Position numbers and translations under genes: made by a program. The notes under the pieces are model-generated. The model had not been told where the DNA came from. It saw only the letters and a program-made list of their open reading frames with translations, and made no database searches. DNA of 64,000 nucleotides from Phocoenobacter atlanticus (GTDB lineage Bacteria > Pseudomonadota > Gammaproteobacteria > Enterobacterales > Pasteurellaceae), in the NCBI RefSeq assembly GCF_030764225.1, contig NZ_JASAXH010000001.1. The stretch is one strand, 5' to 3'. Of the stretch, positions 9,023 to 17,101 are shown in pieces. The first letter of the stretch is position 1; each line of letters starts with the position of its first letter.

Positions 9023-9682
9023 TTATTCAATAATTTTTGTACCATCTGGTGAGCCGACAATGGTGATGTTTGCAAAACGTTGTGCAAAGATACCGTTCGT
9101 AACCACACCAGCGATATTGTTAATCGTATGTTCCATTTTAAGCGGTTCAATAATATTGAAATTATAGACATCTAAAATTACATTACCATTATCCGTTACC
9201 ACACCTTCTCGATATTCAGGTGAACCACCCAAAGCAACAAGCTGACGAGCAACATAAGAACGTGCCATTGGAATAACTTCAACAGGTAACGCAAAGGTTG
9301 AACCTAATACATCAACTTGTTTAGATTTATCCACAATACAAATAAATTTTTTTGCTAATGAGCTTACAATTTTTTCACGGGTTAAGGCTGCACCGCCTCC
9401 TTTGATCATATAACCTTGTGGGGTAATTTCATCAGCCCCATCAATATACACATCAAGGCTAGATACTTGGTTTGCCTCAAAGACTTCAATACCTAATTCA
9501 CGTAAGCGTTTTTCTGACTCTTTTGAAGCGGCAACAGCACCTTTGATTTGATCTTTCATAGAGCCTAATGCTTCAATAAAACAATTTACGGTTGAGCCAC
9601 TACCAACACCAATAATAGTTTCTGGTTTGACATACTTTAGAGCAGTTTTTGCTGCTTGTTTTTTCATTGAAAGTTGATCCAT
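9023..9682 (-). CDS. rpiA: Ribose-5-phosphate isomerase A
   Basis: Interconverts ribose 5-phosphate and ribulose 5-phosphate in the non-oxidative pentose phosphate pathway. The 219 residues show the phosphate loop GVGSGST (25-31), DGADE (81-85, catalytic D82), KGGGAA with K95, and the catalytic base E104 in TREKIV. These match the RpiA family and not the unrelated RpiB. The stop codon overlaps a USS whose A/T arm fills the spacer to serA. Confidence 0.97.
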   Translation of the reverse strand: MDQLSMKKQAAKTALKYVKPETIIGVGSGSTVNCFIEALGSMKDQIKGAVAASKESEKRLRELGIEVFEANQVSSLDVYIDGADEITPQGYMIKGGGAALTREKIVSSLAKKFICIVDKSKQVDVLGSTFALPVEVIPMARSYVARQLVALGGSPEYREGVVTDNGNVILDVYNFNIIEPLKMEHTINNIAGVVTNGIFAQRFANITIVGSPDGTKIIE

Positions 9683-9732
9683 TATTTCTAATCTCTAAAT
9701 GTAATAAATTAAATTTTATTAAAACGTAATGA

Positions 9733-9775
9733 AGGGGAGCATTGAATGAGCAAAGCGAATGGAATATGCCCCCCT
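9733..9775 (-). repeat. Imperfect inverted repeat downstream of glmM
   Basis: AGGGGAGCAT and ATGCCCCCCT form an imperfect 10-bp stem around a 23-base centre. It is GC-rich in an otherwise AT-rich spacer. It may end glmM transcription, but there is no T-run, so it could equally be a dispersed palindromic repeat. Confidence 0.45.
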
Positions 9776-9789
9776 ACCAAATAAAATGA

Positions 9790-11124
9790 CTAATTACGTT
9801 TTACTGCTTCTGCAATTTCAGTTGCACAGCTGTGAGCAAGCTCGCCATCAGCACATTCCACCATTACACGAATTAACGGTTCAGTCCCTGATTTACGCAA
9901 TAAGACTCGCCCTTTACCTTTCAAACGTTGTTCCACATCTTGTGTCACTTTTTGAACTTCTTCACTTGCAAGTGGATCAGTATCGCCACTAAACTTAATA
10001 TTGATAAGTGCTTGTGGATAAAGAGGCACAGCTTCGGCTAATTCATTTAAACTTAATTTTTGTGATGCCATTGCCGCTAGTACTTCTAATGACGCCACAA
10101 TGCCATCCCCAGTGGTATTTTTATCTAAGATAATAATATGCCCTGAGTTTTCCGCACCTAATGTCCAGCCTTTTTCTTTTAACTGTTCTAAAACATAACG
10201 GTCGCCCACTTTGGCACGCACAAATGGAATTGCAAGGGTACGCAGTGCATTCTCTAAGCTCATATTACTCATCAATGTACCGACAACGCCCCCTTTTAAT
10301 TTACCCGCACGCAATGCTTCACGAGCAATAATAAAGATAATTTGGTCACCATCAATTTTATTACCAAGATGATCCACCATAATCAAGCGATCGCCATCGC
10401 CATCATAAGCTAAACCAAGATCGGCTTTATGTTCAAGTACGGTTTCTTGTAGTTGCTTAATATCCGTTGCACCCACACCTTTATTGATATTCATACCATT
10501 TGGCTTAGTACCAATTTCAATCACTTCTGCACCTAGCTCACGCATTACATTTGGTGCGATGTGGTAGGTTGCACCGTTCGCACAATCCACCACAATTTTA
10601 TAAGCACTTAAATTTAAGTGTGAAGGGAAAGTACTTTTACAGAACTCAATATAACGTCCAGCAGCATCAGTAATTCGGCTTGCCATTCCTAGCTCCGCAG
10701 AATCCACACAATCCATCGGTTCATCAAGCATTGCTTCTATTGCTTCTTCCACTTCATCAGGTAATTTCTCACCATTTGATGAGAAGAATTTAATTCCGTT
10801 ATCGTCATAAGGATTATGAGATGCTGAAATTACAATCCCAGCTTCCGCACGAAACGTACGAGTTAAATACGCAATCGCAGGGGTTGGCATAGGACCAGTA
10901 AATGCCACAGAAAGCCCTGCGGCTGAAAGCCCCGCTTCCAATGCCGCTTCTATCATATAACCTGAAATACGAGTATCTTTACCAATTAAAATTCGCTTTG
11001 AACCTTGATTGGCTAATACTTTGCCCGCAGCCCAACCTAATTTTAAGATGAACTTTGGCGTGATAGGATATTGCCCAACTTTGCCACGAATACCGTCTGT
11101 TCCAAAATATTTACGTTCTGCCAT
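9790..11124 (-). CDS. glmM: Phosphoglucosamine mutase
   Basis: Converts glucosamine 6-phosphate to glucosamine 1-phosphate for UDP-GlcNAc, and so for peptidoglycan and lipopolysaccharide. The 444 residues carry the phosphoserine loop ISASHNPYDDNG with S102 as the phosphorylated residue, the metal-binding DGDGDR, GAENSGH for sugar recognition, and RKSGTEPLIRVM for phosphate binding near the C-terminus. These distinguish GlmM from PgcA/ManB relatives. The gene starts ten bases after slyD ends, so the two are probably cotranscribed. Confidence 0.97.
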   Translation of the reverse strand: MAERKYFGTDGIRGKVGQYPITPKFILKLGWAAGKVLANQGSKRILIGKDTRISGYMIEAALEAGLSAAGLSVAFTGPMPTPAIAYLTRTFRAEAGIVISASHNPYDDNGIKFFSSNGEKLPDEVEEAIEAMLDEPMDCVDSAELGMASRITDAAGRYIEFCKSTFPSHLNLSAYKIVVDCANGATYHIAPNVMRELGAEVIEIGTKPNGMNINKGVGATDIKQLQETVLEHKADLGLAYDGDGDRLIMVDHLGNKIDGDQIIFIIAREALRAGKLKGGVVGTLMSNMSLENALRTLAIPFVRAKVGDRYVLEQLKEKGWTLGAENSGHIIILDKNTTGDGIVASLEVLAAMASQKLSLNELAEAVPLYPQALINIKFSGDTDPLASEEVQKVTQDVEQRLKGKGRVLLRKSGTEPLIRVMVECADGELAHSCATEIAEAVKRN

Positions 11125-11134
11125 TTTTTAGTCC

Positions 11135-11731
11135 TTAGTGTTTGTGACCACAACCACAGCTACCTTCTTTTTTCTCTTTTTTTTCTTCATCACTGTGACA
11201 ATGACCGTGTCCACCACAACATTCGTGTTCTTCTTCATCGTGATCGTGTCCACAACAGCCACCACCGTGCTGATGAATATGACCGTGAGCGATTTCTTCT
11301 TCTGTTGCTGCACGTACGGATACGATTTCAACACTGAATAATAATTCTTGTCCTGCTAACATATGGTTACCATCAACCACTACTTCGGTTTCATCCACTT
11401 CGGTAATCACAACAGGTAATGGACCAATATCCGTATCTGCGATAAAACGCATACCCACTTCTAATTCATCAACGCCTTGGAATACATCTTTTGGCACACG
11501 TTGCACCATATCTTCATTGTATTCGCCGTAGCCTTCTTCTGGTTTTACACGCACTTCAAATGTATCGCCTACCGCTTTACCTTCTAATGCATTTTCTAAT
11601 CCAACCACAAGGTTCTGATGACCGTGTAAATAGTCTAACGGTTGATTAACAGGTGCTTCATCAACTAATACACCTTCTTGGGTACGAACTTGGTAAGCAA
11701 TGCTTGGTACGGTATTTTTAGTAATTTTCAT
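11135..11731 (-). CDS. slyD: SlyD, FKBP-type prolyl isomerase and metallochaperone
   Basis: Cytoplasmic peptidyl-prolyl isomerase and chaperone of 198 residues. The FKBP fold is interrupted by the insert-in-flap chaperone domain (about residues 70-130). The last 50 residues are extremely rich in His, Cys, Asp and Glu (GGGCCGHDHDEEEHE and CGCGHKH), the nickel/zinc-binding tail typical of SlyD and used to supply nickel to hydrogenase or urease. The low-complexity tail gives long open frames on the opposite strand that are not genes. glmM follows closely. Confidence 0.96.
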   Translation of the reverse strand: MKITKNTVPSIAYQVRTQEGVLVDEAPVNQPLDYLHGHQNLVVGLENALEGKAVGDTFEVRVKPEEGYGEYNEDMVQRVPKDVFQGVDELEVGMRFIADTDIGPLPVVITEVDETEVVVDGNHMLAGQELLFSVEIVSVRAATEEEIAHGHIHQHGGGCCGHDHDEEEHECCGGHGHCHSDEEKKEKKEGSCGCGHKH

Positions 11732-11980
11732 TAGGGATTCCTTTATTTAAGTAAAAATTGTGTCTATTGTAACGTTTTAATGACCATTAGAGAATAAAAA
11801 AATGGCATTTGAAAAAAATCTTTATTTTTCTAACTATTGAATAGTTGTGTATAATCTATTTGCTTTCAAGTATAGTAAATCACTATACGTTTTTATTACT
11901 TAGCTTATGAGTTTGAATTGAGGATTTTTCCTTACATACTAAATTTCAAAGCGGTACGATCTATCAAAAAATTTACTAAA

Positions 11981-12694
11981 ATGACCAAATCTAACGGATT
12001 TCAATTTAAACAATTTTTTATTGCACACAACAAATGTGCAATGAAAGTAAATACGGATGCTATTTTATTGGGAAGTATTGCGAATATAAGTAATATTTCA
12101 TCTATTTTAGATATTGGAACGGGAACAGGGCTAATTGCAATTATGTTAGCACAACGTACCGCTTATACTACCTGCCAAATTACTGCATTGGAGATCGAAC
12201 CAAATGCTTTTCAGCAAGCTGTTGAAAATATTCAGCAAACAGTTTGGAAAGATCGTTTATCTATTAAATTGTGTGATTTTTTAGACTTTCAAGTTACCCA
12301 AAAATTTGACCTTATTGTGTCTAATCCTCCTTATTTTGAATATAGCCTTGCAAGTAAAAGTAGTGAGCGAGATCTTGCTCGTGCGACTACTCAAAGCCAT
12401 TTTGTGTGGCTAAAGCACGCCAAAGATTTACTTTCTGAAGAAGGTAAAATTACCTTTATTTTACCTTGTGATGTAGCAGAAAAATTAATTGAGGAGGCAA
12501 AAGAAATTAACCTTTATTGCATTGAGCGTTGGGACATTGCAACGAAGCAAGGTAACCCACCGAAACGAATGATTGTGACTTTTTGTAAAAAGTTTCAACA
12601 AAGTGACCGCTTGTTTTTGACTATTTATGATAAAAATTATCAATATACTGAGCAATATAAAAAAATAACGCAATTATTCTATCTTAATTTTTAA
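11981..12694 (+). CDS. trmN6: tRNA1(Val) adenine-37 N6-methyltransferase
   Basis: SAM-dependent methyltransferase of 237 residues like E. coli YfiC/TrmN6, which makes m6A37 in tRNA1-Val. It has FKQFFIAH and the CAMKVNTDAILLG segment typical of the family, the SAM loop LDIGTGTGL (44-52), and the NPPY catalytic motif at 115-118 for exocyclic amine methylation. I start at MTKSNGF, which aligns with the family N-terminus; the upstream extension is translated from a USS and is unlikely. No clear Shine-Dalgarno is seen, so the start is less certain than the identity. Confidence 0.88.
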   Translation: MTKSNGFQFKQFFIAHNKCAMKVNTDAILLGSIANISNISSILDIGTGTGLIAIMLAQRTAYTTCQITALEIEPNAFQQAVENIQQTVWKDRLSIKLCDFLDFQVTQKFDLIVSNPPYFEYSLASKSSERDLARATTQSHFVWLKHAKDLLSEEGKITFILPCDVAEKLIEEAKEINLYCIERWDIATKQGNPPKRMIVTFCKKFQQSDRLFLTIYDKNYQYTEQYKKITQLFYLNF

Positions 12695-12985
12695 TGCAAA
12701 GAGAGTTGCGATCTTTATTCACATAAAATGTAGATAATTTTGTGAATAACTACATAATAATTGTTGAAAGGCTGTGAAAAATTCCATTAATTTGTTGTTT
12801 TATATGCTTTTTCTGATTTATTATTTGTATTTGTTAAAAGATCACCAACTCGTTTAATTGATCTACAATGTGGCTATTTCTTATGCTTTCGATGGATGTT
12901 AATTTTGTTTCTATCAGGCTAGTTTTCGCTACTCTTTTTTTATCCCCATTTACTGTGGATAAATTTGTGTAAATCTAAGAATTGT

Positions 12986-13110
12986 TTGATAAAAGCTTTA
13001 CAATAATTAGCTCAGAAATTTGGGCATACCATTACCATTATCTCCTTATTCCCCTAAATTGAACCCTATTGAGAAAAAATTAAACAATATTTATGTAAGC
13101 TACTCCCTAA
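12986..13110 (+). pseudogene. Decayed IS630-type transposase C-terminal fragment
   Basis: One frame starting near 13011 reads LRNLGIPLPLSPYSPKLNPIEKK, which matches the YSPxLNPIE signature around the third catalytic acid of IS630/Tc1-like DDE transposases. Just upstream, in a different frame, DKSF followed by T resembles the preceding DNxSFH motif. This suggests the gene decayed with frameshifts. No start, no upstream catalytic region and no terminal repeats were seen. It is too short to act and is a scar of a past insertion. Confidence 0.7.
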
Positions 13111-13163
13111 ATTTAGTTCATTTTTGGTGGCTTTATTGTTTTATTTTAATTGAGTATAAATTT

Positions 13164-13192
13164 AAAAAAGGCAGGGTTGAATTCCTGCCTTT
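13164..13192 (-). terminator. Rho-independent terminator of the ulaR-ulaE-ulaF operon
   Basis: On the minus strand AAAGGCAGG pairs perfectly with CCTGCCTTT over an 8-base loop, and a T6 run follows. It lies 30 bases after the ulaF stop. Confidence 0.9.
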
Positions 13193-13222
13193 CTATTTTA
13201 ATCGAATTTATTTAAGCAATAA

Positions 13223-13918
13223 TTATTGCCCATAATAGGCATTTGCACCGTGTTTACGTAGATAATGTTTATCCAGTAATTCTTGTTGCATTGATTGGAT
13301 ATTTGGACGAATTTGGCTAGTCACAAAATTCATATAAGCTAATTCTTCTAGTACAACGGAATTATGCACCGCATCATTGGCGTCTTTTCCCCATACGAAT
13401 GGTCCGTGTGAATGCACGATAACTGCTGGGACTTGACCCGCTTGAATATGGCGTTTTTGGAAAGTTTCAACGATCACTTTTCCTGTTTCTAACTCATATT
13501 CGCCTGCAATTTCAGCTGGGGTCATTTTGCGGGTGCAAGGAATGGTACCGTAGAAATAATCGCCGTGTGTTGTCCCGAGTGCGAGTAAATCTTCGCCTGC
13601 TTGTGCCCAAGCGGTTGCGTGACGTGAGTGAGTATGCACAATTCCACCGATATTAGGGAATTGACGATAAAGTTCTAAGTGTGTTGGCGTATCTGATGAT
13701 GGTTTTAGTTTGCCTTCTACCACTTTACCAGTGAATAAATCTACTACTACCATATCATCAGCAGTCATTTCATCATATTCCACACCAGATGGTTTGATTA
13801 CCACTAAGTTTTTCTCACGATCGATTTCACTCACGTTTCCCCAAGTGAATGTTACTAATTTATGTTTTGGTAATTCTAGGTTTGCTTTTAAAACTTTTTC
13901 TTTTAACGCTTCTAACAT
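13223..13918 (-). CDS. ulaF: L-ribulose-5-phosphate 4-epimerase UlaF
   Basis: Last enzyme of anaerobic L-ascorbate breakdown: L-ribulose 5-phosphate to D-xylulose 5-phosphate, which enters the pentose phosphate pathway. The 231 residues show class II aldolase/epimerase features: TWGNVSE, KPSGVEYD, the zinc-binding HTHSRHATAWA, and a later HSHGPF. AraD and SgbE are close relatives; the ula neighbours decide the name. The start is the ATG preceded by AAGGAGG at seven bases, so the gene overlaps the end of ulaE by seven bases and is translationally coupled. A USS core lies within the gene. Confidence 0.94.
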   Translation of the reverse strand: MLEALKEKVLKANLELPKHKLVTFTWGNVSEIDREKNLVVIKPSGVEYDEMTADDMVVVDLFTGKVVEGKLKPSSDTPTHLELYRQFPNIGGIVHTHSRHATAWAQAGEDLLALGTTHGDYFYGTIPCTRKMTPAEIAGEYELETGKVIVETFQKRHIQAGQVPAVIVHSHGPFVWGKDANDAVHNSVVLEELAYMNFVTSQIRPNIQSMQQELLDKHYLRKHGANAYYGQ

Positions 13919-14772
13919 TTGAAGCCTCCTTCTTTCATTTTTTGTTCGATCCAACGGCGTGCATTGATAATTTCAGCGATTGGCTCTTCAGCTTTTTCTG
14001 TCCACATTTCAATTAAGAATGCACCACGATAATTTAATTTATTTAGAATATTGAAGAATTTTGCAAAATCCACACAACCATCGCCAAATGGGACATCTCT
14101 AAATTGCCCTTTGCAGGTTTCGGTGACTTTGTAGGTATCTTTTAGATGTAAGGCTGAAATTTTATTGATACCTAAGGTTAATTCTTCTTCAACGTTATCA
14201 TTCCACGCTGAAAGATTGCCAATATCAGGATAAACGGTAAACCAAGGGGAATCGATAATTTGATCCCATTTTTTCCAACGAGAAATTGAACTCATAAATT
14301 TGGTATCCATAATTTCTACTGCAAGGGTTACCTGATTACTTGCTGCAAGCGTTACCGCCCATTCAAGCCCTTCTTGAAAACGTTGGATTGTGCCTTCGTC
14401 TTGCTCTTCGTAATAAACATCGTAACCTGCAAGTTGAATGGTACGAATACCTAAATCAACGGCTAATTGAATGGCTTTTTCCATCATTGTGTAAGCTTCT
14501 TTGCGAATGGCTTCATCTCGGCTACCAAATGGGAAACGGCGATGCCCAGATAAACACATTGACGGAATAGTTATGCCAGTAGTCATAATCGCTTTTACTA
14601 GCTCTAAGCGTTGTTCTTTTGTCCAATCTAAACGAGCTAAACGCTCATCGGTTTCATCAATAGAAATTTCGACAAAATCAAACCCACACGCTTTTGCAAT
14701 AGATAATCTATCTTGCCAACTGATATTTTTTGGCAAGGCTTTTTCATAGATCCCTAATTTATGTTTTCTCAT
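13912..14772 (-). CDS. ulaE: L-xylulose-5-phosphate (L-ribulose-5-phosphate) 3-epimerase UlaE
   Basis: Converts L-xylulose 5-phosphate to L-ribulose 5-phosphate in ascorbate catabolism. The protein is a 286-residue TIM barrel of the xylose-isomerase-like family. Recognisable pieces are the opening KLGIYEKALP, CGFDFVEISIDE, SMCLSGHRRFPFGS, the metal-site segments VEIMDTKFMSS and YPDIGNLSAW, HLKDT, and the closing GAFLIEMWTEK. SgbU is the alternative name for the same activity. It follows ulaR by 25 bases. Confidence 0.94.
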   Translation of the reverse strand: MRKHKLGIYEKALPKNISWQDRLSIAKACGFDFVEISIDETDERLARLDWTKEQRLELVKAIMTTGITIPSMCLSGHRRFPFGSRDEAIRKEAYTMMEKAIQLAVDLGIRTIQLAGYDVYYEEQDEGTIQRFQEGLEWAVTLAASNQVTLAVEIMDTKFMSSISRWKKWDQIIDSPWFTVYPDIGNLSAWNDNVEEELTLGINKISALHLKDTYKVTETCKGQFRDVPFGDGCVDFAKFFNILNKLNYRGAFLIEMWTEKAEEPIAEIINARRWIEQKMKEGGFKC

Positions 14773-14797
14773 TTTTTTATCCTATTAAATTGTGCTT

Positions 14798-15553
14798 TTA
14801 AGCAAGAATAATGTGTAATCCTTGCTCTGTTAATTCTTTAATAATAGTTGGGTCTGCTTCTTTTCCTGTAATTAAAATATCGATATTTTTTAACTCAGCA
14901 AACAGCATTCCTACTCGCTTACCTAACTTTGAGCTATCCAGTAAAACAACCAACTTTTCCACTTTTTCTAACATTTTCTGTTCAGAATTAGCAATTAACA
15001 TATCATTTTTATATAAGCCCTCGTGTGAAAGCCCTTTACCACTAGTGAAAAGAATATCCGCAGCATAATCATCTGAACTACTATTTAGAGAAAGCATAAT
15101 GGCTTGATTTTTATTATATTGTCCACCCATAATGACGACATTATGATGATCATTACTAATAAGGGTATTTGCAAGCGGTAAGTAATTGGTAATAATTTGC
15201 AAATTTTTGCCACATAAACTTTCACCCAGCATCAACATTGTTGAACCACAAGTAAGGATTACGCTGGTATCCTCTTTGCACAACTTATTTGCTGCAATGG
15301 CAATGCGTTTTTTTTCTTCAAGATTATTGATATTTTTTTTTATAATAGGTGAGCTGGTTGAATAATAAGTCGCATTTAAAGACTCTGCACCATTGCGTAC
15401 TTTTTTTAATCTACCTTGTTGATCTAATTTTGTAATATCTCGACGAGCAGTAGCAGGAGAAATACCCAACAAATCAATAATTTCAGCTGTGGCTAAATAC
15501 TTTCGTTCATTAACTAATTTAAGCAGTTGTTGTTGTCTATAATTTTCATTCAT
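14798..15553 (-). CDS. ulaR: UlaR, DeoR-family repressor of ascorbate genes
   Basis: A 251-residue transcription factor. The N-terminal DeoR helix-turn-helix (residues about 6-55, YLATAEIIDLLGISPATARRD) is followed by a sugar-phosphate-binding DeoRC domain (about 75-230). In E. coli, UlaR represses both ula operons and is released by L-ascorbate 6-phosphate. Unlike the separate ulaR locus of E. coli, here the gene heads a transcript with ulaE and ulaF, so the repressor may control its own expression together with the two epimerases. A USS with its A/T arm is embedded in the coding region near 15172. Confidence 0.9.
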   Translation of the reverse strand: MNENYRQQQLLKLVNERKYLATAEIIDLLGISPATARRDITKLDQQGRLKKVRNGAESLNATYYSTSSPIIKKNINNLEEKKRIAIAANKLCKEDTSVILTCGSTMLMLGESLCGKNLQIITNYLPLANTLISNDHHNVVIMGGQYNKNQAIMLSLNSSSDDYAADILFTSGKGLSHEGLYKNDMLIANSEQKMLEKVEKLVVLLDSSKLGKRVGMLFAELKNIDILITGKEADPTIIKELTEQGLHIILA

Positions 15554-15597
15554 ATTTTTATTTCTCTAATTAAAATTTATGCCAATTATAATGAACA

Positions 15598-15633
15598 GCA
15601 AAAAAAGAAACCACCCCAATTAAGGGGTGGTAA
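15598..15633 (-). terminator. Rho-independent terminator after ulaG
   Basis: ACCACCCC and GGGGTGGT form a perfect 8-bp stem with a 6-base loop. On the minus strand it is followed by TTTC and a T7 run. It separates monocistronic ulaG from ulaR-ulaE-ulaF. Confidence 0.92.
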
Positions 15634-15639
15634 AGTATA

Positions 15640-16731
15640 TTAAAGAATACTTTTAAATGGTACATTTGGCTCTTGCTCAAAACAATCATCAAAACCACGT
15701 GGGTGATGGTACTCAATTAAATCTTTATCACGAGGATAAACATATTTGCCGCCCACTTCCCAAATAAATGGGTGGAATTTATATTGTAAGCGATCTTTAC
15801 GCATTCTATATAATGCTAAAATTTCATCGGTACTTGCTTGGAAGTTTGACCATACATCGTGGTGTACAGGAATAACTACTTTTGCTTGTAAGGCTTCTGC
15901 CATACGAAGTAAATCAATAGAAGTCATTTTATCCATAATACCAACTGGATTTTCACCGTAGTTGTTTAATACAACATCAATGTCATGTTCTTTACCGTGT
16001 TTAGCAAATTGAACAGAGTAGTGTGAGTCAGCACCGTGATAAATATTACCACCCGGTGTTTTGAAAATGTAGTTTACACATTTTTTACCCATTTCTTCAT
16101 CACTTGGGCAAAGACCTAATAATTCTCCACCTTGTGCATCAGCACCTTGAACTGGAAGTGTGACTAAACAGGTTCTATCAAAACCATCTAATGCAACAAT
16201 TTCCATATCTTTGATTTTCACTGTATCGCCCGGTTTAACCGTAATACAACGATCTGCGGGTACACCCCATTTTTGCCAAATATCAGTACAGTATTCTGGA
16301 CCAATAAATTTAACGTGATCTAATTTTGGGTTATTGATAACTGCTGCGGCAACATTGATATCAATATGATCACTATGGTAGTGTGAGGCTAATAAGAAAT
16401 CTAATTCTTCAATTGCAAATGGGTCAATAACAACAGGACTTGTACGTAAGTTTGGTTGTAATTTACGCACACCTGACATATTTGCCATTTGGTGTCCACG
16501 CACCATATCTTTTACTTTTTTAGTATTTTTTCCACGGAAACACCATAGATCCATACATACGTTTGCCCCAGCGGGTGTTTTGATCCAAATTGAGCAGTTA
16601 CCTAACCACCACATCGCAAAACTTTTTTCTGGCACTACCTCTGCAGCAATTTCTTCATTTAACCACGTTCCCCACTCTGGAAAAGTTGAAAGAATCCAGC
16701 TTTCTCTTGTTATTTCTTGTACTTTTGACAT
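15640..16731 (-). CDS. ulaG: L-ascorbate-6-phosphate lactonase UlaG
   Basis: Opens the lactone ring of L-ascorbate 6-phosphate to give 3-keto-L-gulonate 6-phosphate, the first cytoplasmic step after PTS uptake. The 363 residues form a metallo-beta-lactamase-fold enzyme with the metal-binding motif HYHSDHID. Further histidines lie in YHGADSHYS and VIPVHHDVW. The sequence is close to UlaG of enteric bacteria (opening with ITRESWILSTFPEWGTWLNEEI). It is transcribed away from ulaA across the shared 370-bp control region and ends at its own terminator. Confidence 0.96.
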   Translation of the reverse strand: MSKVQEITRESWILSTFPEWGTWLNEEIAAEVVPEKSFAMWWLGNCSIWIKTPAGANVCMDLWCFRGKNTKKVKDMVRGHQMANMSGVRKLQPNLRTSPVVIDPFAIEELDFLLASHYHSDHIDINVAAAVINNPKLDHVKFIGPEYCTDIWQKWGVPADRCITVKPGDTVKIKDMEIVALDGFDRTCLVTLPVQGADAQGGELLGLCPSDEEMGKKCVNYIFKTPGGNIYHGADSHYSVQFAKHGKEHDIDVVLNNYGENPVGIMDKMTSIDLLRMAEALQAKVVIPVHHDVWSNFQASTDEILALYRMRKDRLQYKFHPFIWEVGGKYVYPRDKDLIEYHHPRGFDDCFEQEPNVPFKSIL

Positions 16732-16764
16732 TTTAATTTACTCCTGATAAAAAACGATAATAAG

Positions 16765-16799
16765 AAATCAAAAATAATCATACATAATCATTTTGATTT
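16765..16799. promoter_or_regulatory. Inverted repeat in the ulaG promoter region
   Basis: AAATCAAAAAT and ATTTTGATTT flank a centre that itself repeats ATAATCAT. The site lies 33 bases upstream of the ulaG start, where a UlaR operator would be expected. I do not know the UlaR consensus for this group, so the assignment rests on symmetry and position. Confidence 0.4.
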
Positions 16800-16821
16800 A
16801 TTCAATCTTTTTTTCCTAAAC

Positions 16822-16837
16822 TGTGATTTAGGTCAAA
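16822..16837. promoter_or_regulatory. Possible second, weaker CRP site
   Basis: TGTGA, six bases, then TCAAA. The left half is perfect and the right half matches three of five bases of TCACA. It lies on the ulaG side of the control region and could serve the divergent ulaG promoter. Confidence 0.4.
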
Positions 16838-16935
16838 TTTTATATTTTTTTCATTTTTCAAAGGAATAAAAGCGATTTATTTATGATTTTCTCTGAATAA
16901 CCATCTTTTTTTATCAAAAATATTTAAATATAAAA

Positions 16936-16951
16936 TGTGATCTTGTTCACA
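16936..16951. promoter_or_regulatory. CRP-cAMP binding site in the ula control region
   Basis: TGTGA-N6-TCACA with both half-sites perfect. Its centre is about 61 bases upstream of the start site expected from the TATTAT at 16992-16997, the spacing of a class I CRP-activated promoter. It fits catabolite control of ascorbate use, as known for E. coli ula. Confidence 0.88.
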
Positions 16952-16991
16952 AATAATCAAATTTAATCTTTTTTAATCGTCTATTAAGGCG

Positions 16992-16997
16992 TATTAT
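16992..16997 (+). promoter_or_regulatory. Probable -10 element of the ulaAB-ulaC-ulaD promoter
   Basis: TATTAT, with only a poor T-rich -35 region upstream, as expected for a CRP-dependent promoter. This would give a 5' leader of roughly 100 bases. The assignment depends mainly on the spacing to the CRP site. Confidence 0.45.
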
Positions 16998-17043
16998 AGT
17001 GATGATTACGCAAATTTTGATTTTCTATATCATAATAGTGATT

Positions 17044-17068
17044 GTTGAAAATCGCTAATCGTTTCAAC
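17044..17068 (+). promoter_or_regulatory. Palindrome before ulaAB, candidate UlaR operator
   Basis: GTTGAAA and TTTCAAC are exact inverted repeats separated by 11 bases, 33 bases upstream of the ulaAB start and downstream of the proposed promoter. It could be a repressor site or a leader hairpin. Confidence 0.5.
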
Positions 17069-17101
17069 TACTATTTTTTACTCACAAAAAGGAAATGACT
17101 T

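Larger units (their letters stand above)
12695..13222. other. Long intergenic stretch, AT-rich, with transposase debris
   Basis: The largest gene-free stretch in the window (528 bp). No intact gene is seen. The left part (12695-12980) shows only short open frames. The right part contains the transposase remnant and the ulaF terminator described separately. Confidence 0.7.

Noticed and set aside
11071..11341. Overlapping open frames antisense to the end of slyD
   Set aside because: They come from the low-complexity His/Glu/Lys codons of the SlyD metal tail; there is no ribosome site or recognisable product.
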